DNA from: Bacteroidia bacterium
GTDB taxonomy: Bacteria; Bacteroidota; Bacteroidia; Bacteroidales; Azobacteroidaceae
Assembly: GCA_025996815.1 (NCBI GenBank)
Contig: BNTT01000076.1
Span: 1-13,128 of the forward strand
Direction of reading: 5' to 3'
Length of the DNA: 13,128 nucleotides
Position 1 is the stretch's first letter. The number at the start of each line of letters is the position of its first letter. Made by a program: the position numbers and the translations under genes. Shown here one piece after another: positions 6,562 to 13,128 of this stretch. The notes under the pieces were generated by a model. That model ran no database searches, was not told the DNA's origin, and worked only from the letters and a program-made list of their open reading frames with translations.

Positions 6562-7713
6562 TTAAATTTCAGTGGCAAAGGTACGAATTATATTTGAATT
6601 GCAAACTGTTTTTGCGAAATTTCCCTGAAAATACAAATCCAGCATCTGCTGGGCAGCCGCAAACGAACTCAACTCGGAGTCAAGCACCTGTTTTTCTTTG
6701 ATTTGCAAGGCTTTTTCAATCTCCGGCGACTGATAAAAATGGTTTCTGAGTTGCTCGTTGATACTTTCATACATCCAATATTTCGCCTGCGCATTGCGGC
6801 GCACCTCAAAATAGCCGTTTGCCCGCACAAAAGTGATGTATTCGTCCACCATATCCCAAATTTCCTTGATGCCAATATTGTAGTAGCCCGAATAGGTGAG
6901 CACTTTGGGACTCCAGCCCGACAGCGGAAGGGGGAACAGGTGCAGCGCATTGCGGTATTGCGCCGCCGCCAGATTGGCTTTGTCGATGTTTTCGCCGTCC
7001 GCCTTATTGACGATGATGCCGTCTGCCATCTCCATAATGCCGCGCTTGATGCCTTGCAACTCGTCGCCCGTGCCCGCCAGCTGGATGAGGAGGAAAAAAT
7101 CGACCATCGAATGGACGGCGGTCTCTGACTGCCCCACGCCAACGGTTTCTACGAACACGGTGTCGAAACCGGCGGCTTCGCACAAAATAATCGTCTCGCG
7201 GGTCTTGCGCGCCACACCGCCGAGCGAGCCTGCCGACGGCGAAGGGCGAATGAAGGCATCCGGCTCGCGCGAAAGGTCTTCCATCCGCGTCTTGTCGCCC
7301 AAAATACTGCCTTTGGAACGTTCACTGCTGGGGTCGATTGCCAAGACGGCTAATTTGCGCCCGCAATTTTTGAGCAGGTGCATCCCAAACACGTCGATGG
7401 ACGTGCTTTTGCCCGCTCCGGGCACGCCGGTGATGCCGATGCGCACCGATTTTCCCGAACTCGGCAGGCATTTTTCAATCACCTCCTGCGCCAAAGCGTG
7501 GTGCTCCGGCTTTTGACTTTCGATGAGCGTTACCGCCTGACTGAGCACGGTGATGTTGCCTTTGAGGATGTGCTCGGCATATTCAGCCGCCGTAAAATCG
7601 CGCCGCTTCGCCCGATTTTGCAGATACGGATTGACGGTCGGCTGCGTTTCAACGCCCTCATTGACCGCCAAACCCGCGTAATGTGGGTCGTTTTCAGGAT
7701 GTGTGTGCATCAT
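6562..7713 (-). CDS. meaB: Methylmalonyl-CoA mutase-associated GTPase (MeaB/ArgK family)
   Basis: A 383-residue cytoplasmic SIMIBI-class G protein. MeaB gates adenosylcobalamin loading and protects methylmalonyl-CoA mutase from inactivation, in the propionate/succinate route typical of Bacteroidota. Visible motifs are the Walker A GVPGAGKST (96-104), IDPSSERSKGSILGDKTRM (126-144), ETVGVGQSE (189-197) with the metal-binding Glu and switch, and base-recognition NKAD (236-239). The N-terminal helical region (about 38-90) and the C-terminal dimerisation region fit the usual length, slightly longer at both ends. The start is the ATG-ATG pair at 7713/7710, close behind a -7 box. The mutase genes are not in this window. 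The stop codon overlaps the initiation region of a promoter for the following unit. Confidence 0.96.
   Translation of the reverse strand: MMHTHPENDPHYAGLAVNEGVETQPTVNPYLQNRAKRRDFTAAEYAEHILKGNITVLSQAVTLIESQKPEHHALAQEVIEKCLPSSGKSVRIGITGVPGAGKSTSIDVFGMHLLKNCGRKLAVLAIDPSSERSKGSILGDKTRMEDLSREPDAFIRPSPSAGSLGGVARKTRETIILCEAAGFDTVFVETVGVGQSETAVHSMVDFFLLIQLAGTGDELQGIKRGIMEMADGIIVNKADGENIDKANLAAAQYRNALHLFPLPLSGWSPKVLTYSGYYNIGIKEIWDMVDEYITFVRANGYFEVRRNAQAKYWMYESINEQLRNHFYQSPEIEKALQIKEKQVLDSELSSFAAAQQMLDLYFQGNFAKTVCNSNIIRTFATEI
6576..6605 (-). promoter_or_regulatory. Promoter in the last codons of meaB, reading toward the structured RNA and lipoprotein
   Basis: On the minus strand TTTG (6605-6602) is followed after 18 nt by TACCTTTG (6583-6576), a full match to the Bacteroidota -7 box with slightly short spacing. 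Initiation would fall near 6570, about 77 nt before the structured segment and about 310 nt before the lipoprotein ATG. No other TAnnTTTG is seen between here and 6258. Confidence 0.55.
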
Positions 7714-7727
7714 TGTTTTTTTGCTTG

Positions 7728-7735
7728 CAAAGATA
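7728..7735 (-). promoter_or_regulatory. Probable -7 box for meaB
   Basis: On the minus strand TATCTTTG matches TAnnTTTG, ending 15 nt before the first meaB ATG. No TTTG is found at the expected -33 distance, so this is a partial match. It lies back to back with the divergent promoter at 7745-7776. Confidence 0.5.
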
Positions 7736-7744
7736 CAAACTTTT

Positions 7745-7776
7745 TTTGGAATCTATCTATTTTTTGTGTACATTTG
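7745..7776 (+). promoter_or_regulatory. Promoter for the mutarotase-family gene
   Basis: TTTG (7745-7748), 20 nt, then TACATTTG (7769-7776), a full match to the Bacteroidota consensus. It fixes the gene start at 7796, because the longer upstream open frame from 7703 would begin ahead of the promoter. Confidence 0.75.
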
Positions 7777-7795
7777 CGAAAAATTTCATAAAAAA

Positions 7796-8182
7796 ATGGA
7801 TACAAATTTAAAGCAGGGTTATGTCGAACCGGCGCGCCCTTCCACCAAACGCTATTGCCAATATTTGAAGTTGAATCCCAACACATTGGCGCAGTATAAA
7901 TATTGGCACAGCAGCGAGCACATTTGGAAAGAAATCCCCGAAGGCATTCGCCGCGCGGGCATCCTCAACATGGAGATATATGTCATTGAGGAAAAGGCTT
8001 TTATGATTGTGGAAACGCCGCTTGATTTTGATTGGGACGCAGCTTTTGGTCGCCTCGCCACCTTCGAGCGGCAAGCCGAGTGGGAAAATTTCGTGGGGCA
8101 GTTTCAGGAAGTGTCGCCCGGCAAGCGCTCCGAAGAGAAGTGGCAGCTGGCAGAGCGGGTGTTTGCGCTGGGGGTGTCGTAA
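7796..8182 (+). CDS. L-rhamnose mutarotase family protein (DUF718/RhaM-like)
   Basis: A 128-residue cytoplasmic protein of the dimeric ferredoxin-like mutarotase family, which interconverts the anomers of L-rhamnose or a related deoxysugar such as L-fucose. Landmarks are RYCQYLKLNPNTLAQYKYWH (19-38, the family's conserved K-x-E/N...Y...H stretch), IWKEIPEGIRRAGILNMEIY (43-62) and the C-terminal aromatic LATFERQAEWENF (87-99). His38 or His42 would be the active-site histidine. The start at 7796 was chosen over the in-frame codon at 7703 because the promoter lies between them and because family members begin shortly before the RY motif. It stands alone, divergent from meaB and convergent with the KilA-N gene, with no sugar-catabolism genes nearby, so its sugar cannot be inferred. 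Confidence 0.88.
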   Translation: MDTNLKQGYVEPARPSTKRYCQYLKLNPNTLAQYKYWHSSEHIWKEIPEGIRRAGILNMEIYVIEEKAFMIVETPLDFDWDAAFGRLATFERQAEWENFVGQFQEVSPGKRSEEKWQLAERVFALGVS

Positions 8183-8218
8183 ACTGCGGTCGTGGCGTGC
8201 ACAATTTGAAACCACCTT

Positions 8219-9043
8219 TCACCGCAGCATTTTCCGGCTTTCCACGCCTTGCAGCACGCGCATTTGCTGAATGGCGATTTGGTTTAATCGCACCAAACGC
8301 TCGCTTTGCACCAACCCCTCATCGATGAGCACCGCATTGATGTTTTCCATGTTTGAGAGGCAAATCAGCTCGTTGATTGAGGCGTAATCGCGCATATTCC
8401 CTTGCAAATCGGGATGGGCTTCGCGCCATTCTTTGGCTGTGATGCCAAACATTGCCACATTCAGTATGTCGGCTTCTGAGGCATAAATGTAATTTATTTG
8501 CTGACCCGTAAGTTCTTGTGGGATAAGGTGTTGGGCGACAGCGTGAGTGTGAATGTGATAGTTGATTTTCGACAGTTCGCGCTTTGCCGTCCAGCCCAAT
8601 GCCTTTTGCTCGGCTTCCTTGAGGCGTTGAAATTCTTGGATGAGGTAGAACTTAAATTCGGGACTTATCCACGAGGCAAATTCAAACGCTATGTCTTTGT
8701 GCGCAAAAGTGCCACTGTCGTAGCGTCCGGGTTTGGATATAATCCCGATGGCATTTGTTTTTTCAATCCACTGCTTAACTGTCATTACGAAACTTTGGCT
8801 TCCACTTTCATTTTTAATGTTACCGAATTCGGTAACATTAAAAACAGGATTGTTAATTGTTTCCCAAATTCCCATAAAGTCAATCGTATAACGAGTTCTT
8901 AGCCAATGGGCAATGACGAGCCCTGTTGCTTCCGCGTTTTTAAACCTCGCCATATCAGTCAGCGAGATGTAATCTTCTTTTTGGTGCAAAAGCAGTATCA
9001 CTTCCGTCCCTTGCACGCTAATGATTTCTTTTTTGTTCATCAT
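8219..9043 (-). CDS. KilA-N domain protein
   Basis: A 274-residue protein with a KilA-N DNA-binding domain over about residues 10-141: ISLTDMARFKNAEATGLVIA (26-45), WLRTRYTIDFMGIWE (47-61), MTVKQWIEKTNAIGIISKPGR (87-107) and FAHKDIAFEFASWISPEFKF (113-132). The rest (about 142-274) is helical-looking with no further recognised domain. KilA-N domains occur in phage and large-DNA-virus regulators and in many single chromosomal genes of Bacteroidota, where the role is mostly unknown. No phage structural genes lie nearby, so this looks like a lone accessory gene. Its own promoter is at 9073-9104. The start is one of the ATG-ATG pair at 9043/9040. The coding region contains a perfect 34-bp palindrome. 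It ends 36 bp from the convergent mutarotase-family gene. Confidence 0.9.
   Translation of the reverse strand: MMNKKEIISVQGTEVILLLHQKEDYISLTDMARFKNAEATGLVIAHWLRTRYTIDFMGIWETINNPVFNVTEFGNIKNESGSQSFVMTVKQWIEKTNAIGIISKPGRYDSGTFAHKDIAFEFASWISPEFKFYLIQEFQRLKEAEQKALGWTAKRELSKINYHIHTHAVAQHLIPQELTGQQINYIYASEADILNVAMFGITAKEWREAHPDLQGNMRDYASINELICLSNMENINAVLIDEGLVQSERLVRLNQIAIQQMRVLQGVESRKMLR
8811..8844. repeat. Perfect 34-bp palindrome within the KilA-N gene
   Basis: Left half TTTTTAATGTTACCGAA (8811-8827) is the exact reverse complement of the right half (8828-8844), with no spacer, centred on GAATTC. On the coding strand it specifies residues 67-78, reading VFNVTEFGNIKN. Confidence 0.95.
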
Positions 9044-9072
9044 GTTTTTTTCTATTAAAAAATTTCACGCCA

Positions 9073-9104
9073 CAAAGGTAAAAATAATTTTCCGATTTAG
9101 CAAA
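9073..9104 (-). promoter_or_regulatory. Promoter for the KilA-N gene
   Basis: On the minus strand TTTG (9104-9101), 20 nt, then TACCTTTG (9080-9073), an exact consensus match. It lies 29 bp upstream of the first ATG of the KilA-N gene. Confidence 0.75.
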
Positions 9105-9207
9105 ATATTTTTAAAATTTTAATATTATTTTTGCAAACAATTTGCAGTTTCTTCTTTAGCAGTAGAAAAACCTGTCAGATATCAAAGACCGGCACAAGCA
9201 ACATCCA

Positions 9208-9239
9208 TTTGGTAGTTTCCAAAAAAAACACTACCTTTG
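9208..9239 (+). promoter_or_regulatory. Promoter for the outer-membrane protein and ABC-F pair
   Basis: TTTG (9208-9211), 20 nt, then TACCTTTG (9232-9239), an exact consensus match 29 bp before the ATG at 9269. It rules out a start further upstream in the open frame that begins at 9131. Confidence 0.78.
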
Positions 9240-9268
9240 TCCATTATTTATTTAAATACATAGCACTT

Positions 9269-9778
9269 ATGAAAAAAATTTTGTTATTAGTGGTGGTAGC
9301 AGCATTGCTCTGTTCCAATTCTGTGGTGTTTGCCCAAGAGGCTGAAACGTCTGAAACATCCGGGCGGCAGTTTTATGTGGAATTTGGCGGGCCGGGGCTT
9401 CTCTTCTCGGCAAATTTCCAAAGTCGATTGAATCCCAAAGTACGCTTTGGATGGGGGTACCGAGCCGGGGTCGGATACTTTTACGGTGATAATTACGACC
9501 TCAGCGAGCGGACTATTTATAACATTCCGCTGGGGGTCAATTATATTTTCGGAAAGGCAAATTCGCTTCATACTTTTGAAGCCGGTGGGGGAGTTACTAT
9601 TCTGACGCAAGGAAGGCACCCCGACGACACCGGAATTTTATATGGTGCTTTCCCTTTTATGTATCGCAAACTACCCGTCAATGGCGGTTTCACATGGGCT
9701 GCCGGACTAGTTCCAATTCTTGAACCCAGTGGAAATATAACCCTTTCGGGTGCATTCAATTTCGGTTTTTCTTTTTGA
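9269..9778 (+). CDS. Small outer-membrane beta-barrel protein (unidentified)
   Basis: A 169-residue exported protein. Residues 1-22 form a signal peptide (MKK, a leucine/valine-rich core, cleavage predicted after VFA, before Q23). The mature part alternates hydrophobic and polar residues with many Gly and aromatic residues: FYVEFGGPGLLFSANF (35-50), FGWGYRAGVGYFYG (60-73), TIYNIPLGVNYIFG (82-95), FEAGGGVTIL (103-112). It ends in GAFNFGFSF, whose terminal Phe is typical of outer-membrane barrels. It resembles the small 8-stranded barrel proteins common in Bacteroidota, but I cannot name a family. The start at 9269 is set by the signal peptide and promoter. Its stop shares TGATG with the ABC-F start, implying coupled translation. 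Confidence 0.82.
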   Translation: MKKILLLVVVAALLCSNSVVFAQEAETSETSGRQFYVEFGGPGLLFSANFQSRLNPKVRFGWGYRAGVGYFYGDNYDLSERTIYNIPLGVNYIFGKANSLHTFEAGGGVTILTQGRHPDDTGILYGAFPFMYRKLPVNGGFTWAAGLVPILEPSGNITLSGAFNFGFSF

Positions 9779-11303
9779 TGGCAACACCCAATCTGCAAGT
9801 CAATAATCTCACCAAGTCGTTTGGCGATTTGGTGCTGTTTGAAAATATCTCGTTTGGGATTGCCGAGCGGCAGCGTATCGGGCTGATTGCCAAAAATGGG
9901 GCGGGGAAGACTACGCTGCTGAATATTCTGTGCGGCAAAGAAAGTTATGATGCCGGCGAAATTGTTTTTAGAAATGGTGTGCGGGTGGGGTATTTAGACC
10001 AACATCCCACATATCCTGCGGGCACTACGGTGTTGGAGGCTTGTTTGGAAAGTTCCAATTATGGGCAGGGGATTGCGGGGCGTGCCCGCAATGACAGTGA
10101 GGGGGAATTGCTTGCAAAGCAGATTTTGACTAAATTTAAAATCACCGACCTCCATCAGCGGACGGACGAATTGTCGGGCGGACAGTTGAAGCGCGTTGCC
10201 CTCGCGGCGGTGCTCATCACCGAGCCTGATTTGCTGATTCTCGACGAGCCAACCAACCACCTCGACCTCGAAATGACCGAATGGCTGGAAGATTACCTCT
10301 CGCGCGGCACCTATTCGCTGCTGATGGTGACCCACGACCGCTATTTTTTAGACCGCGTGTGCAACGAAATCATCGAGATAGAAAACCAACAAATCTATTC
10401 ATACAGAGGCAATTACAACTACTATATCGAAAAACGGCAGGAGCGACTCGAAACGATGGGCATGGAGCGCGAGCGGGCGCAAAACCTGTTTCGCAAAGAG
10501 CAGGAATGGATGCGCCGCCAGCCGCAAGCCCGCGCCACGAAAGCCAAGGCGCGGATTGACTCGTTCCACGATTTGGAAGAAAAACTGAAACAAAACCGCG
10601 CCGCCGGTGACGTGCATTTGGGCGTGAAAACGTCCTACATCGGCAACAAAATCTTTGAAGCACAGCACATTAGCAAAAAATTCGGCACGCCTAACGGCGA
10701 CATCAAAATCGTCGAAGATTTTAATTACATCTTTTCGCGCTACGAAAAAATGGGCATCATCGGCAACAACGGCACCGGCAAATCGACGTTTATAAAAATG
10801 CTGATTGGCACGGAGCCGCCCGATTCGGGACTGTTCGACGTGGGTGAAACGGTGCGCTTCGGCTATTACAGTCAGGACGGGCTGGCGTTTGACGACCGCA
10901 TGAAAGTCATCGACGTGGTGCAGGACATCGCCGAAGTCATTGACCTCGGCGACGGCAAAAAACTCACCGCCTCGCAGTTTTTGCAGCATTTCCTCTTCAC
11001 GCCCGAAAAGCAGCACGACTTTGTGCACAAACTCAGCGGGGGCGAACGCCGCCGCCTCTACCTCTGCACGGTGCTCATCAAAAATCCCAATTTTCTCGTC
11101 CTCGACGAGCCTACCAACGACCTCGACATCATCACCCTGAACGTGCTGGAAGACTATCTGGCAAATTTCAAAGGCTGCGTCATAGTGGTGTCGCACGACC
11201 GCTATTTCATGGACAAAGTGGTTGACCACCTCCTCGTCTTCAAGGGGCAAGCGCAATTGCAGGATTTCCCCGGCAATTACACACAATACCGCGAAGCGGA
11301 ACG

Positions 11304-11400
11304 GGTACAGGGTGAAGGATTGAAGGTACAGGGTGAAGGGTTTAAGGTAGAGGGTAAAAAGTGTAAGGTGCAGGGGTCTTCCACCCTTAACCCTACACCC
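11304..11400 (+). repeat. 21-bp tandem repeat and hairpin inserted in the ABC-F linker
   Basis: Three 21-bp units begin at 11304, 11325 and 11346 (GGTACAGGGTGAAGG and variants). A fourth partial unit at 11367 runs into a hairpin in which GGTGCAGGG (11367-11375) pairs with CCCTACACC (11391-11399) with one mismatch. The units encode the heptads VQGEGLK, VQGEGFK, VEGKKCK and then VQGS. The composition is unlike the rest of the gene, and the insert keeps the reading frame. Confidence 0.85.
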
Positions 11401-11554
11401 GTTAAATTGACTTTTAATGAAAAGCGCGAATTGGAGGCATTGGACAAAGAAATACCTGCCTTGGAAGCCGAACAATCAGCCTTAGAGCAGGAATTATCTA
11501 CAGGGGAACTTTCCAACGATGACTTGCTACAAAAATCGCAACGCATTCAGCAGA

Positions 11555-13084
<1,530 letters not shown>

Positions 13085-13094
13085 ATCGTTTTTT

Positions 13095-13127
13095 TTATTC
13101 CTGAACATTATCTGTAAGTCCCACTTC
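13095..13127 (-). CDS. Possible 3' end of an upstream gene
   Basis: One minus-strand frame entering from the right edge reads [10 protein letters not shown] and stops with TAA at 13097-13095, 10 nt before the leuA ATG. Another frame stops with the TAA at 13110-13108. Ten residues are too few to identify a product. The short spacing and missing promoter would fit an operon with leuA as a downstream gene. Confidence 0.15.
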   Translation of the reverse strand, partial: EVGLTDNVQE

Positions 13128-13128
13128 G

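Noticed and set aside
7703..7795. 31-codon N-terminal extension of the mutarotase-family gene
   Set aside because: The promoter (TTTG at 7745, TACATTTG at 7769) lies inside this stretch, and the extension is a hydrophobic run not found in the family. The ATG at 7796 is preferred.
8185..8226. Possible bidirectional terminator between the mutarotase-family and KilA-N genes (TGCGGT...ACCGCA with inner GTGG...CCAC)
   Set aside because: The arms are uneven (1-nt versus 5-nt bulge), there is no T-run on either side, and it extends into the KilA-N 3' end.
8219..9043. KilA-N gene as evidence of a prophage
   Set aside because: No integrase, capsid, tail, lysis gene or attachment repeat is present nearby. 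Lone KilA-N genes are common in Bacteroidota.
9131..9268. 46-codon N-terminal extension of the outer-membrane protein
   Set aside because: It contains the promoter and would bury the signal peptide. The ATG at 9269 begins a proper signal peptide.
10399..11475. Minus-strand open frame of 358 codons opposite the ABC-F gene
   Set aside because: The plus strand encodes a full two-domain ABC-F protein with all motifs. The minus-strand product is Phe/Val/His-rich shadow sequence.

Overview
The window looks like chromosomal DNA of a Bacteroidota member, most likely of order Bacteroidales. Four genes are preceded by the Bacteroidota housekeeping promoter (TTTG, 20-22 nt, TAnnTTTG), and gene starts lack Shine-Dalgarno sites and have A-rich leaders instead. 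A BACON-domain lipoprotein with a Bacteroidota-style lipobox and MeaB, KilA-N and Uup-type ABC-F proteins fit the same phylum. I do not see enough to name a genus.

Layout. 1-1631 (minus strand): a slyD-like FKBP prolyl isomerase followed by aroC (chorismate synthase, running off the left edge), joined by an ATGA stop/start overlap and served by one clear promoter. 1721-2842 (minus): a GIY-YIG nuclease-fold protein followed after 6 nt by a small secreted protein made of 21-residue repeats. 2935-6258 (minus): a 1107-residue lipoprotein built from seven BACON-like domains and two formylglycine-generating-enzyme-like (SUMF1) domains, clearly the product of internal module duplication. 6259-6561: a 303-bp non-coding stretch holding a strongly structured RNA with an intrinsic terminator and several mutually exclusive pairings, driven by a promoter in the last codons of the next gene. 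6562-7713 (minus): meaB, the G-protein chaperone of methylmalonyl-CoA mutase. 7796-8182 (plus): an L-rhamnose-mutarotase-family protein, divergent from meaB. 8219-9043 (minus): a KilA-N protein whose coding sequence holds a perfect 34-bp palindrome. 9269-11607 (plus): a small outer-membrane beta-barrel protein and a Uup-type ABC-F ATPase, sharing TGATG at their junction. 11555-13084 (minus): leuA (2-isopropylmalate synthase), whose 3' end overlaps the ABC-F gene tail to tail by 53 bp.

The housekeeping genes (aroC, leuA, meaB, slyD, ABC-F) are intact and ordinary. The accessory content is the GIY-YIG gene, the repeat protein, the BACON/FGE lipoprotein and the KilA-N gene. The most interesting item is the structured RNA at 6316-6493 upstream of the lipoprotein. 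It could be a stand-alone small RNA or a transcription attenuator for the lipoprotein. The sequence supports the alternative pairings directly, but it cannot decide between these two roles.
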